In this document: positions 25,577-34,653 of the stretch, piece by piece
How the letters are laid out: each line of letters begins with the position of its first letter
Position numbering within the stretch: the first letter of the stretch is position 1
From: Flavobacterium psychrophilum
Lineage (GTDB): Bacteria; Bacteroidota; Bacteroidia; Flavobacteriales; Flavobacteriaceae
Reading direction: 5' to 3'
Length of the DNA stretch: 64,000 nt
NCBI GenBank assembly: GCA_945874225.1
Contig: CAMCFT010000005.1
Location: forward strand, 76,486-140,485
Notes under the pieces: generated by a model
Seen by the model: only the letters and a program-made list of their open reading frames with translations
The model's database searches: none
What the model was told of the DNA's origin: nothing
Program-made: the position numbers and the translations under genes

Positions 25577-26713
25577 TTAAAGCATCCCTTTCGTGCTTGG
25601 CAAAATCATTTTTTCCGTGTCGCGTTTTACAGCCACTTTTATAGCTTTGGCGAAAGCCTTGAAAATTGCTTCGATTTTGTGGTGTTCATTCGTTCCTTCG
25701 GCTTTGATGTTGATGTTGGCTTTTGCTCCATCTGAAAAGGATTTGAAAAAATGATAGAACATTTCTGTTGGCATTTTACCCACCATTTCGCGTTTGAATT
25801 CGGTTTCCCAAACCAACCAGTTTCTACCTCCAAAATCAATCGCCACTTGTGACAAACAATCGTCCATTGGCAAACAAAAACCGTATCTTTCTATTCCTAG
25901 TTTATTGCCTAATGCTTTGGCAAAAACTTCTCCCAAGGCAATCGCCGTATCTTCGATCGTGTGGTGCTCATCGACTTCTAAATCGCCTTTTACAATCACT
26001 TCCAGGTCCATTTGTCCGTGACGCGCGATTTGGTCCAGCATATGGTCGAAAAAAGCGATTCCTGTTTCGATTTTACTTTTTCCTGTTCCGTCCAAATTTA
26101 GATTGATATAAATATCAGTTTCATTCGTTTTTCTAGAAATAGTTGCCGACCGTTCCTCTAATTTTAAAAACTCATAAATGGTTTTCCATTCAGTTGTTTG
26201 CAAAGCAATAACAGGGTCTAATTCGTGTCTTTTAGAGGCAATCTCATCACTTCCCAACTCTTCGTCCGTGCTTATGAAAATAGCTTTTGAGCCGAGATTT
26301 TTAGCCAATTCCACGTCGGTTATTCTGTCTCCAATTACAAATGAATTTTCTAAATCATATTCGGGATTGTTGATGTATTTTGTCAATAAACCTATAGCAG
26401 GCTTGCGTGTTGGCGCATTTTCATGTGGAAATGTTTTGTCAATCAGAACATCACTAAATACAACTCCTTCATTTTCGAAAGCCTTCATAACCAAATTATG
26501 CACTGGCCAAAAGTTGGCTTCTGGATGTGAATCCGTTCCCAATCCATCTTGATTAGTCACCATAACCAATTCGAAATCCAATTCGGCAGCAATTTTTCCT
26601 AGATATTGAAAAGCTTTTGGATAAAATTCTAATTTTTCGAAACTGTCCAATTGATAATCGTTTGGTTCTAAAACCATTGTTCCGTCGCGATCTATAAAAA
26701 GTATTTTTTTCAT
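25577..26713 (-). CDS. hisB: Bifunctional histidinol-phosphatase / imidazoleglycerol-phosphate dehydratase
   Basis: Two-domain enzyme of 378 residues. Residues 1-165 are a HAD phosphatase with DRDGT near the start and [14 protein letters not shown] near 140. Residues about 185-378 are the IGP dehydratase, with [13 protein letters not shown] and the manganese-binding [15 protein letters not shown]. It catalyses steps 6 and 8 of the pathway. The fused form is shared with enterobacteria and many Bacteroidota. It lies between hisH and the DUF2846 gene. Confidence 0.96.
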   Translation of the reverse strand: MKKILFIDRDGTMVLEPNDYQLDSFEKLEFYPKAFQYLGKIAAELDFELVMVTNQDGLGTDSHPEANFWPVHNLVMKAFENEGVVFSDVLIDKTFPHENAPTRKPAIGLLTKYINNPEYDLENSFVIGDRITDVELAKNLGSKAIFISTDEELGSDEIASKRHELDPVIALQTTEWKTIYEFLKLEERSATISRKTNETDIYINLNLDGTGKSKIETGIAFFDHMLDQIARHGQMDLEVIVKGDLEVDEHHTIEDTAIALGEVFAKALGNKLGIERYGFCLPMDDCLSQVAIDFGGRNWLVWETEFKREMVGKMPTEMFYHFFKSFSDGAKANINIKAEGTNEHHKIEAIFKAFAKAIKVAVKRDTEKMILPSTKGML

Positions 26714-26734
26714 TTTATTTGTTTATTAACTAAG

Positions 26735-27169
26735 CTAAAAGCATTTAATTTCTTCTTTCATTTTTTTCATTTTCTTTTCAGCGGAATCTTTTGTGATTTC
26801 TTCGCCATAAATTCTGAAACTTAATAATCCATTATCTAAAAAAAACTGAACGTAAGTTATTCTATCTGACTGAACCTCAATTTTACATTTTTCAGCCTTC
26901 TCATTAATTTTTAATCCTCCATATTGAACATAACATTCGTGTTTTCCAACAAGAACTTCGTGTGTAGAATATTTTTTATTATTTAATTCGCAGACAAGTT
27001 CACCATCAATATATGTTTTGAATGCTGAACATGAGCCCGAAAGCCCTGTTGAGCGTAGAAAACATATTTTTCCTACTTCTTTTTTTTCAGTTTCTTGTGC
27101 ATTTACTGAAAGAGAAAAACTGAATGTTATAATTAATAACAAGATTATTTTTTTTACTACTTCATTCAT
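26735..27169 (-). CDS. Exported DUF2846-like protein inserted in the his operon
   Basis: Secreted protein of 144 residues with a signal peptide ending near SLSVNAQ. The mature part has ICFLRSTGLSGS, FKTYIDGELVCELNN and a conserved GKHECYV, the spacing typical of DUF2846 beta-sandwich proteins, and four to six cysteines. The family has no known enzyme role. It separates hisB from hisC on the same strand with gaps of about 20 bases, so it must be transcribed with the operon. A role in histidine synthesis is improbable for an exported protein. Insertion into the operon is the simpler view. Confidence 0.75.
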   Translation of the reverse strand: MNEVVKKIILLLIITFSFSLSVNAQETEKKEVGKICFLRSTGLSGSCSAFKTYIDGELVCELNNKKYSTHEVLVGKHECYVQYGGLKINEKAEKCKIEVQSDRITYVQFFLDNGLLSFRIYGEEITKDSAEKKMKKMKEEIKCF

Positions 27170-27187
27170 TTTTTAAAATATATAAGG

Positions 27188-28234
27188 TTAGTTCATTAAT
27201 AACAAAGTTTCTATCAACTTCTTATTCTCCTCACTCGTTCCAATAGTCAAACGCAAAGTGTTTTCACATAAAGGTTGGGTTGTTCTGTTTCGAATCACAA
27301 TTCCTTTTGCAATCAATTCGGCGTATCTTTTATTGGCATCATCCACTTTTATCAAGATAAAATTAGCTTCTGTTGGGTAAATTTTTTCGACAAATTTTAC
27401 ATCAACTAATACTTTAAGTAATTCATCTCTTTGCTCAATAATAGAAACTATTTCAGATTTTATTTTTTCTGGATCACTCAATCTTTCCAAAGCTCTTAAT
27501 TGAGTCAATTCATTCACGTTATAAGGTGGTTTTATCTTGTTTAAAACCGAAATTATCGCAGCCGAAGCATAACAGATTCCCAATCGAATTCCTGCCAAAC
27601 CATAGGCTTTTGAAAGCGTTTGTGTGATAACAAGATTTGGATATTCATCCAATTCGTTCATCCAACTTTGCTTTTTTGAGAAATCAATATAGGCTTCATC
27701 GATTACAACCAATCCGTTGAAATTTTTCAATAAATACGCTACACTTTCATCAGAAAATGAATTGGCGGTCGGATTATTTGGCGAACACAAAAAGAGGATT
27801 TTTGTATTTTTATCAACAGCATTAAGAATCTTTTCGACTTGTGGCTGAAATTCATTTGAAAGCAACACTTCTCTATTTTCAACAGCATTGATATTTGCCA
27901 AAACACCGTACATTCCGTAAGTTGGAGGTAAAGTGATTACATTGTCGATTTTAGGTTCACAAAAAGCCCTGAAAATTAAATCCAGTACTTCGTCGCTTCC
28001 GTTTCCTAATAAAATTTGATTGGTTTGAACCTTTTTTAGTTTCGCCAAAACCTTTTTCACATTAATTTGTTGTGGATCAGGATACCGATTTACGCCATTT
28101 TCGAATGGATTTTCATTGGCATCCAAAAAAATCATATCAGCTGTATCGAAATCCTCAAATTCGTCACGTGCCGAAGAATAAGGCTTCATCAGCTTTACGT
28201 TTTCTCGAACTAAATTATTTATATTGAAATTCAT
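27188..28234 (-). CDS. hisC: Histidinol-phosphate aminotransferase
   Basis: PLP-dependent aminotransferase of 348 residues, step 7 of histidine synthesis. The PLP lysine lies in TQTLSKAYGLAGIRLG, with the usual CSPNNPTANSF and VIDEAYIDFS motifs before it and an Arg for substrate binding in the C-terminal RLTIGTSEEN. It is downstream of hisD and upstream of the DUF2846 gene. Length is usual. Confidence 0.96.
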   Translation of the reverse strand: MNFNINNLVRENVKLMKPYSSARDEFEDFDTADMIFLDANENPFENGVNRYPDPQQINVKKVLAKLKKVQTNQILLGNGSDEVLDLIFRAFCEPKIDNVITLPPTYGMYGVLANINAVENREVLLSNEFQPQVEKILNAVDKNTKILFLCSPNNPTANSFSDESVAYLLKNFNGLVVIDEAYIDFSKKQSWMNELDEYPNLVITQTLSKAYGLAGIRLGICYASAAIISVLNKIKPPYNVNELTQLRALERLSDPEKIKSEIVSIIEQRDELLKVLVDVKFVEKIYPTEANFILIKVDDANKRYAELIAKGIVIRNRTTQPLCENTLRLTIGTSEENKKLIETLLLMN

Positions 28235-28248
28235 TTTTATTCAATTTT

Positions 28249-28322
28249 ACACCTGCAAGGTTTTCAAAACCTTATAGGTGTGATTATTATAAATACCTAC
28301 AAGTTTTTAGAAACCTTGCAGG
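28249..28322. repeat. Inverted repeat family F between hisC and hisD
   Basis: Two related hairpins are seen: ACACCTGCAAGGTTTT with AAAACCTTATAGGTGT, and CCTACAAGTTTTTAG with AACCTTGCAGG. The second runs into hisD and supplies its last codons and stop. Confidence 0.75.
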
Positions 28323-29595
28323 ATTCTAATCTCAAAGTGACTGCATTTTTATGAGCTTGCAATCCTTCGGCTTCAGCCATAATTTCAATGGCTTTTCCAA
28401 TATTTTGAATTCCTTTTTCAGAAATTTTCTGAAAAGTCATCGATTTAGTAAAGCTATCTAAATTCACACCACTATAATTCTTGGCATATCCGTTGGTTGG
28501 CAAAGTATGATTGGTTCCAGAAGCGTAATCTCCCGCACTTTCTGGTGTATAATTCCCAATGAAAACCGAACCTGCATTTCCAATATTATCTACAAAATAA
28601 TCTTCGTTTTTGCAACAAATTATAAAGTGTTCCGGGCCGTATTCGTTGATTAATTCCAAAGCAATAGTGTCATTTTCGACATAAATTAATTTGGAATTGG
28701 CAATCGCTTTTTCGGCAATGTTTTTTCGAGGTAAATCCGCAATTTGAGATTGAATTTCTGTTTCCACTTTATCAATTAATGCTTTAGAAGTAGAAACTAA
28801 AATTACTTGACTATCCGTTCCGTGTTCTGCTTGCGACAACAAATCGGAAGCGATGAAAGCGGGAACAGCAGAATCATCAGCCACAATCAACAATTCAGAA
28901 GGTCCAGCCGGCATATCTATTGCCACGCCATATTGGGTTGCCAATTGTTTTGCCACAGTCACAAACTGATTTCCTGGTCCAAAAATCTTATATACTTTTG
29001 GAATAGTTTTCGTTCCGAAAGTCATTGCTGCAATCGCTTGGATTCCTCCTACTTTCAAAATTTTTGTAACCCCGCACAAATTGGCAGCATATAAAATAGC
29101 CGGATTTATATTTCCGTTTTTATCAGGTGGCGAACACAGCACAATTTCGTTACAGCATGCTATATTTGCTGGAACAGCTAGCATCAAAACCGTTGAAAAT
29201 AATGGTGCTGTTCCTCCGGGAATGTATAAACCAATCTTTTGAATTGGTCTTTTTTCCTGCCAGCAATTGACTCCTTTGGTAGTTTCTACAAGAATTTTTG
29301 GTGTTTTTTGAGCGAAATGAAATTTTTCTATATTTGATTTTGCCAATTGAATTGCGCTTTTTAGCTCTTCAGAAATAGACGCAATTGCTTGATCTATTTC
29401 GGATTTAGAAACTTCTATATTTTCAAATTTGACACCGTCAAATAGTGAAGTGTATTTTGAAACGGCAACATCACCTTTCTTTTGAACTTCCTTGAAAATT
29501 TCCTTTACGGTAGCTTCAATGTCGTCAATAGTTTTTGTTGGTCTTTTTAAAATAGCAGACCAAGTTTCTGGTTTTGGATTGAATATTTTGTTCAT
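28297..29595 (-). CDS. hisD: Histidinol dehydrogenase
   Basis: NAD-dependent zinc dehydrogenase of 432 residues for the last two oxidations to histidine. Typical segments are YIPGGTAPLFSTVLMLAVPA, the NEYGPEH region that carries the catalytic Glu-His pair, and a C-terminal GLQAHKNAVTLRLES. The native end is probably near that LES. The final CKVSKNL residues and TAG are read from a dispersed repeat (28297-28322). It is second in the operon after hisG. Confidence 0.95.
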   Translation of the reverse strand: MNKIFNPKPETWSAILKRPTKTIDDIEATVKEIFKEVQKKGDVAVSKYTSLFDGVKFENIEVSKSEIDQAIASISEELKSAIQLAKSNIEKFHFAQKTPKILVETTKGVNCWQEKRPIQKIGLYIPGGTAPLFSTVLMLAVPANIACCNEIVLCSPPDKNGNINPAILYAANLCGVTKILKVGGIQAIAAMTFGTKTIPKVYKIFGPGNQFVTVAKQLATQYGVAIDMPAGPSELLIVADDSAVPAFIASDLLSQAEHGTDSQVILVSTSKALIDKVETEIQSQIADLPRKNIAEKAIANSKLIYVENDTIALELINEYGPEHFIICCKNEDYFVDNIGNAGSVFIGNYTPESAGDYASGTNHTLPTNGYAKNYSGVNLDSFTKSMTFQKISEKGIQNIGKAIEIMAEAEGLQAHKNAVTLRLESCKVSKNL

Positions 29596-29607
29596 TTATA
29601 TTTTAAT

Positions 29608-29642
29608 TTAAAGATTTAATGATTCAAAAATTGAAAGATTTC
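29608..29642. repeat. AT-rich repeat between hisD and hisG (family K relative)
   Basis: TTTAAAGATTTAATGATTC followed by AAAAATTGAAAGATTTCG resembles the AAAGATTGAAAAATT tandem at 23213-23244. Confidence 0.45.
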
Positions 29643-29683
29643 GGTATTAATAAGCTCGAATCTTTAACTTTTTAAATCGTACT

Positions 29684-30541
29684 TTATAAAACCATTTTTT
29701 CGATTGGACAAACTAGAATACCTTCGGCACCGGCTTCTTTTAATTGGTCAATAACATCCCAAAAACTGTCTTTGTCAATTACAGAGTGAACGCTGCTCCA
29801 TCCCTCTTCTGCCAAAGGCATTACGGTAAGGCTCTTTAAAACCGGCAATATTTTACCAATAGCTTCAATTTTATCATTGGGAACGTTCATCAAAATGTAT
29901 TTTGATTTTCGGGCTCTTAAAACGGATTCTATTCGGAATCGAAGTGTATCGATAATGGATTGCACTTCTGGAGTCACTTTTGGTGAAACAGCTAAAACAG
30001 CTTCACTTTTGAAAATCACTTCTACTTCTTTCAGATTATTTTTGAATAGAGTACTTCCACTGGAAACAATATCCACGATAGCATCGGCAAGGCCTATGTT
30101 TGGTGCAATTTCAACTGAGCCGGAAATTTGGTGAATGTCAACCGTCATTCCAAAGGAAGCAAAATACTCGATAACAGTATTGGGATAGGATGTTGCAATA
30201 CGCAATCCGCTTAAATCCTGAATGGATTTGTACTCGAAAGCTTTTGGAACAGCAACAGAAACTTTACATTTAGAAAAGCCTAATTTCTGGATTACTTTGA
30301 TGTTTTTCCCTTTTTCGACCAAAAGATTATCGCCAACAATGGCAATATCGACCACTCCATCGATTAAATATTGAGGAATATCTGAATTTCTCAGGTACAA
30401 AACTTCCAAAGGAAAATTTGATGCTGAAGCTTTGAGTTGGTCGTTTCCATTATCGATAGAAATTCCGCAGTCTTTTAGAATTTGGATACTGTCTTCGTTT
30501 AAACGTCCTGATTTTTGAATTGCAATTTTTAAAGTACTCAT
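29684..30541 (-). CDS. hisG: ATP phosphoribosyltransferase, long form
   Basis: First enzyme of histidine synthesis, 285 residues from the ATG at 30541 (MSTLKIAIQKSGRL). The length and a C-terminal regulatory part after about residue 210 (KSLTVMPLAEEGWSSVHSV) identify the long, histidine-inhibited HisG-L form that needs no HisZ. The PRPP-binding segment is seen as DIVSSGSTLFKNNL. An upstream extension of eight codons is part of the leader and not credible. It is the first structural gene behind the leader peptide and attenuator. Confidence 0.95.
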   Translation of the reverse strand: MSTLKIAIQKSGRLNEDSIQILKDCGISIDNGNDQLKASASNFPLEVLYLRNSDIPQYLIDGVVDIAIVGDNLLVEKGKNIKVIQKLGFSKCKVSVAVPKAFEYKSIQDLSGLRIATSYPNTVIEYFASFGMTVDIHQISGSVEIAPNIGLADAIVDIVSSGSTLFKNNLKEVEVIFKSEAVLAVSPKVTPEVQSIIDTLRFRIESVLRARKSKYILMNVPNDKIEAIGKILPVLKSLTVMPLAEEGWSSVHSVIDKDSFWDVIDQLKEAGAEGILVCPIEKMVL

Positions 30542-30559
30542 TTTTGTTTTGTTGTTTTT

Positions 30560-30593
30560 CCCCACCCCAACCCTCCCCGAAGGGGAGGGAGCC
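30560..30593. repeat. Dispersed repeat family E, copy 2
   Basis: CCACCCCAACCCTCCCC and GGGGAGGGAGCC form a GC-rich imperfect hairpin between the attenuator and hisG, matching the element at 80-113. Confidence 0.7.
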
Positions 30594-30665
30594 GAGTCCT
30601 GCTCAGTTTGGTGAATTATTGTTTATAATTAATTGTTTTGTTTGAGTACGACAGATTTGAAATAA

Positions 30666-30696
30666 AAAACCCGTTTGATGTACTCAAACGGGTTTT
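30666..30696 (-). terminator. his operon attenuator (intrinsic terminator in the leader)
   Basis: On the minus strand AAAACCCGTTTGA and TCAAACGGGTTTT pair around GTACA, followed by TTTTTT. It lies 28 bases after the stop of the histidine-rich leader peptide and about 125 bases before hisG, the position expected of a transcription attenuator. Confidence 0.88.
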
Positions 30697-30723
30697 AAAA
30701 TATGATGATTTACACACATATCA

Positions 30724-30783
30724 TTAACACATCGCTTGAGAGCAATAATGAAAATGATGATGATGTAGTTGAATTGATAACAT
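30724..30783 (-). CDS. hisL: his operon leader peptide
   Basis: A 19-codon frame starts at 30783 and ends TAA at 30724-30726. It reads MLSIQLHHHHFHYCSQAMC, with five histidines within six codons. A promoter lies just upstream and a terminator hairpin just downstream, followed by the complete his operon. This is the classical layout for attenuation in which ribosome stalling at histidine codons blocks the terminator. Translation of the peptide is inferred. The histidine run, position and hairpin together make it convincing. The symbol hisL is used by analogy with enterobacteria. Confidence 0.9.
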   Translation of the reverse strand: MLSIQLHHHHFHYCSQAMC

Positions 30784-30816
30784 AATTTTTAATTTGATAA
30801 TCCTTTTATTCGATTG

Positions 30817-30844
30817 CAAATATACGAGATAATTTAATTACAAC
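30817..30844 (-). promoter_or_regulatory. his operon promoter
   Basis: On the minus strand GTTG (30844-30841) and TATATTTG (30824-30817) are spaced by 16 bases, close to the Bacteroidota consensus although the spacer is a little short. The leader peptide ATG follows 33 bases further on. Confidence 0.65.
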
Positions 30845-30904
30845 GCACTTTTTAATTTAACTAATCAAAAATAAATTGTTAAAAAAAATGATTTTAAAAT
30901 TAAA

Positions 30905-30946
30905 CATCTGTAACTAATACTTTTTGAATACCAGCTACAGATGTTT
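30905..30946 (-). terminator. Terminator hairpin of pckA
   Basis: On the minus strand AACATCTGTAGCTGGTATTC and GTATTAGTTACAGATGTT form a long imperfect stem shortly after the pckA stop, followed by TAATTTT. Confidence 0.7.
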
Positions 30947-30967
30947 AAATAACTTATAATTCTGAAT

Positions 30968-32602
30968 CTAGTTTAAAACCGATTCTATTGAAGGTCCAGC
31001 AGCAACTAAACGTTTTCCTTCTTCATTACCAGTATATTGCTCAAAATATTTGATGTAACGTGAAGCTAAATCTTTCGCTTTTGCATCCCATTCCGCTTTG
31101 TCAACATAAGTGTCTCTTGGGTCTAGAATTCCTTCGCTTACATTTGGTAATGCAGTTGGGAAAGTTAAATTCAAGAAAGGAATAGTTTTAGTTTCCGCTT
31201 TGTTGATGTCTCCATTAATGATGGCATCAATGATGGCTCTGGTGTTTTTTAATGAAATTCTTTTTCCTGTTCCATTCCATCCTGTGTTTACCAAATAGGC
31301 TGTAGCTTTGTGTTCTTTCATTTTTCCAATTAATGTTTTAGAATACATTGTTGGGTGTAATGTTAAGAAAGCTTCACCAAAAGCTGGAGAGAATGATGGT
31401 TCTGGTGCAGTAATTCCTCTTTCGGTTCCTGCTAATTTAGAGGTATATCCACAAAGGAAGTGGTAAGCCGCTTGATCATCAGTAAGAATAGAAACTGGAG
31501 GCAAAACTCCAAATGCATCAGCAGAAAGATAGATTATTTTACTAGCGTGTCCTGCTTTTGAAGGCAAAACAATTTTGCTAATATGGTGAATTGGGTAAGA
31601 AACTCTTGAATTTTCAGTGATTGAATGATCGTAATAATCGATTTCTCCATATTCATCAACAATCACGTTTTCTAATAAAGCGTCTCTTTTGATTGCTCTC
31701 CAGATGTCCGGTTCGTTGTTTTCGCTAAGGTCAATTACTTTTGCATAACATCCACCTTCGTAGTTAAATACTCCGTTATCATCCCATCCGTGTTCGTCAT
31801 CACCTATCAAATATCTTTTTGGGTCAGCAGATAAAGTTGTTTTTCCTGTTCCTGAAAGACCAAAGAAGACAGCAACATCACCTTCTGAGCCAACATTGGC
31901 AGAACAGTGCATTGAAGCCATCCCTTTTAGAGGAAGATAATAATTCATCATCGCGAACATTCCTTTTTTCATTTCTCCACCGTACCAAGTTCCACCAATA
32001 ATTTGGACTCTTTCAGTAAGATTAAATAAAACAAAGTTTTCAGAATTTAATCCGTGAGCTTTCCAGTTTGGATTAGTCGCTTTTGAAGCGTTCATTACAA
32101 CGAAATCTGGTTCACCGAAGTTTTCCAGTTCATATATTGAAGGTCTAATGAACATATTGGTCACAAAGTGAGCTTGCCAAGCCACTTCCATTACGAAACG
32201 AACTTTAAGTCTTGTATCAACGTTTGTTCCACAAAAAGCATCAACAACATATAATTTTGGAGAAGTAGAGAGTTGCTCTAAAGTAAGTGCTTTTAAATCG
32301 TCCCAAACTTCTTTTGTTGTTGGATAGTTCGGAGTGCTGATTCCTGATTCTTTATCCCAACAAATAGTATCTTTAGAAACATCATCTTTTACTATATATC
32401 TATCTTTAGGAGAACGACCTGTAAAAACGCCTGTTTTTACAGCCACACATCCTGTATCTGTTATTGCGCCTTTTTCAAAACCTTTTCTTTTGTGCGATAC
32501 CTCTGCTTGATACAATTCTTCATAAGAAGAGTTATAAGCTACTTCATGATACCCGGTAATTCCTAAATTGTGTAATTCTTGAATAATTTTAATGTTTTTC
32601 AT
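30968..32602 (-). CDS. pckA: Phosphoenolpyruvate carboxykinase (ATP)
   Basis: Gluconeogenic enzyme of 544 residues that converts oxaloacetate and ATP to PEP, CO2 and ADP. The kinase loop is [16 protein letters not shown], the metal site includes GDDEHGWDD, and the substrate arginine lies in [12 protein letters not shown], all as in the ATP-type family. The usual length is about 540. It has its own hairpin terminator and lies divergent from a YidE-type transporter, sharing an upstream region with two identical 12-base palindromes. That layout suggests joint control by a carbon-responsive regulator, which is an inference. Confidence 0.96.
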   Translation of the reverse strand: MKNIKIIQELHNLGITGYHEVAYNSSYEELYQAEVSHKRKGFEKGAITDTGCVAVKTGVFTGRSPKDRYIVKDDVSKDTICWDKESGISTPNYPTTKEVWDDLKALTLEQLSTSPKLYVVDAFCGTNVDTRLKVRFVMEVAWQAHFVTNMFIRPSIYELENFGEPDFVVMNASKATNPNWKAHGLNSENFVLFNLTERVQIIGGTWYGGEMKKGMFAMMNYYLPLKGMASMHCSANVGSEGDVAVFFGLSGTGKTTLSADPKRYLIGDDEHGWDDNGVFNYEGGCYAKVIDLSENNEPDIWRAIKRDALLENVIVDEYGEIDYYDHSITENSRVSYPIHHISKIVLPSKAGHASKIIYLSADAFGVLPPVSILTDDQAAYHFLCGYTSKLAGTERGITAPEPSFSPAFGEAFLTLHPTMYSKTLIGKMKEHKATAYLVNTGWNGTGKRISLKNTRAIIDAIINGDINKAETKTIPFLNLTFPTALPNVSEGILDPRDTYVDKAEWDAKAKDLASRYIKYFEQYTGNEEGKRLVAAGPSIESVLN

Positions 32603-32674
32603 AATACAATTTTTTATATATATTCTTGTCGTTTTAATTCATTTCAAAATTAAGAAATTCAAATCTAAAAAACC

Positions 32675-32759
32675 TGATAATTATCATAAAATAAATAAAT
32701 CTACGAAAACGATTTCTTTGTTTTCAAGGGTTCGCGAGGGTTATTTATGATAATTATCA
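32675..32759. promoter_or_regulatory. Twin palindromic operators in the pckA/transporter gap
   Basis: The perfect palindrome TGATAATTATCA occurs at 32675-32686 and again at 32748-32759. The centres are 73 bases apart, close to seven helical turns. The 311-base gap (32603-32913) holds no gene. The sites lie between two divergent starts, so one regulator could act on both. The string loosely resembles Fur-family boxes, but the regulator is unknown. Confidence 0.55.
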
Positions 32760-32913
32760 TATTAAACGAATAATAAATCACTAATTTTGACACTGAAAGA
32801 TATCACTACATTTAGTGTTATATTTTAATGTATTGATCAAAAAATTATTTAAAAGAAACACCTAAAATGTTGCTTTTTTTATTTCTGTAATCTAATTATT
32901 AAATTTATATATT

Positions 32914-34614
32914 ATGTTTGAATGGTTTAGAATATTGTTTACTCCGACCGATGAGCCAGAAATGACACAGTCATTGATTGTATTGTTCATGGCTATAAGT
33001 GTCGGTTTTTTTGTTGGAAAAGTCAAATTTGGAAGCATCTCATTAGGGGTATCCGCTGTAATGTTTGTTGGTCTTTTCTTAGGGCATTTAGGCTTTACTA
33101 TGAATGCTGAATTAATTCAATTTGTTCGTGAGTTTGGTTTAATTCTATTTGTTTATGGAATTGGTATTCAAGTAGGTCCTACTTTCTTTTCTTCCTTTAA
33201 AAAAGAAGGACTGATTTTTAATGCTTTGGGAGTTGGAACTGTTTTTCTAGGAGGTATTATCACTTATCTTATTCACTTATTAGCTAATATTAAAATCGAA
33301 AATGCTGTTGGATTGATGTCGGGTTCGGTTACCAATACTCCTGGATTAGGAGCTGCAAAATCAACTCTTATTGAAATTCAAAAACAATTGAATCTTCCTG
33401 CTGATCACTTTTCGGATCCAGCGATTGCCTACGCTATCACCTATCCTATAGGAGTTTTTGGAATTATCATACTTATTATCTTATCTAAAAACTTTTTAAA
33501 AATTGATTTAGCCAAAGAAGAAGTTTTACTTCAGGAGAAAAATAAAGACTCTGAGAATAAAATCGTTCGTCAAAAATGTCGAGTTACTAAACCTGAAGTT
33601 TTTGGAAAAACAATAAAACAAGTATTGAAAGAATTCAATATTAAAGATGTAATTATTTCAAGACAGAAACATAGTGGAACAACTGTTGTTTATTTGCCAT
33701 CATTAGATACAATAATAAATAAAAAAGACGTTTTGATGGTTGTTGCAAAACAAAAAGATATTACTGCTTTTATTGATTGTGTTGGTAAAGTTTCGACAGA
33801 TTTATTTATCGAATCAGAAGATGATCTTACAACTAAAATTATCAGTGTTACTCAAAAAACAGCTACTCACAAAACATTGGCTCAATTGGATTTATATAAC
33901 CAATATGATGTCAAAGTTACCCGTGTAATTCGTTCTGGATTAGAAATTTTAGCCCAGCCTTCTTTAGAATTATTTTACGGAGATACATTAATGATTTTTG
34001 GTAACAGGCAAGCTATTGCAGAGGTTGAAAAAATTGTTGGTAATTCTAAAAAAATACTTTTAGAACCCGATTTTCTTTCTCTTTTTGGTGGGTTAATTTT
34101 TGGAGTTATTATTGGGTCTATTCCTATAATGATTCCTTCTTTGCCAGTTCCACTAAAATTAGGATTGGCAGCAGGACCACTTATGGCAGCTTTATTTATC
34201 AGTAGATACGGAGGTGTTGGAGTAATTCACTCGTATATCAATAACGGTGCGATTCATTTTATGAAAGATTTTGGTATTTGTTTGTTCTTTGCTGCTGTAG
34301 GGATAAAAGCGGGTCATGGCTTCTATGACAGCTTTGTAGAAAATAATGGCTGGATGTGGATTTATTATGGCTGTTATATCACTTTTATACCATTAACGCT
34401 ATTAGTATTAATTAGTCGATTTGTCTTTAAGCTAAATTTTTATCAAATGGTAGGTATTATGAGTGGTTCATATACTGATCCTGCTGCCTTGTCTTTTAGT
34501 ACCAAATATTTAGATTCTGACATTCCTAATCAATCTTATGCTACAGTGTATCCTTTGGTAACTATCAGCAGAATTTTGGTTGCACAACTGCTTATATTGT
34601 TATTCACGAGTTAG
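32914..34614 (+). CDS. AspT/YidE-type putative transporter with RCK_C domains
   Basis: Integral membrane protein of 566 residues of the aspartate:alanine exchanger (AAE) family. About five hydrophobic segments (15-190) are followed by two cytosolic TrkA-C/RCK_C domains (about 205-385) and five to six more segments (390-565). Repeat motifs MSGSVTNTPGLGAAKSTL and MSGSYTDPAALSFSTKYL, one in each half, mark the inverted transport repeats. The substrate is unknown for the YidE branch. It is divergent from pckA. Dicarboxylate or amino-acid exchange would fit a place next to pckA, but this is speculation. Confidence 0.88.
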   Translation: MFEWFRILFTPTDEPEMTQSLIVLFMAISVGFFVGKVKFGSISLGVSAVMFVGLFLGHLGFTMNAELIQFVREFGLILFVYGIGIQVGPTFFSSFKKEGLIFNALGVGTVFLGGIITYLIHLLANIKIENAVGLMSGSVTNTPGLGAAKSTLIEIQKQLNLPADHFSDPAIAYAITYPIGVFGIIILIILSKNFLKIDLAKEEVLLQEKNKDSENKIVRQKCRVTKPEVFGKTIKQVLKEFNIKDVIISRQKHSGTTVVYLPSLDTIINKKDVLMVVAKQKDITAFIDCVGKVSTDLFIESEDDLTTKIISVTQKTATHKTLAQLDLYNQYDVKVTRVIRSGLEILAQPSLELFYGDTLMIFGNRQAIAEVEKIVGNSKKILLEPDFLSLFGGLIFGVIIGSIPIMIPSLPVPLKLGLAAGPLMAALFISRYGGVGVIHSYINNGAIHFMKDFGICLFFAAVGIKAGHGFYDSFVENNGWMWIYYGCYITFIPLTLLVLISRFVFKLNFYQMVGIMSGSYTDPAALSFSTKYLDSDIPNQSYATVYPLVTISRILVAQLLILLFTS

Positions 34615-34653
34615 TCAAAAACTTAAATATATATACTAATTTTTATTCAAAAG

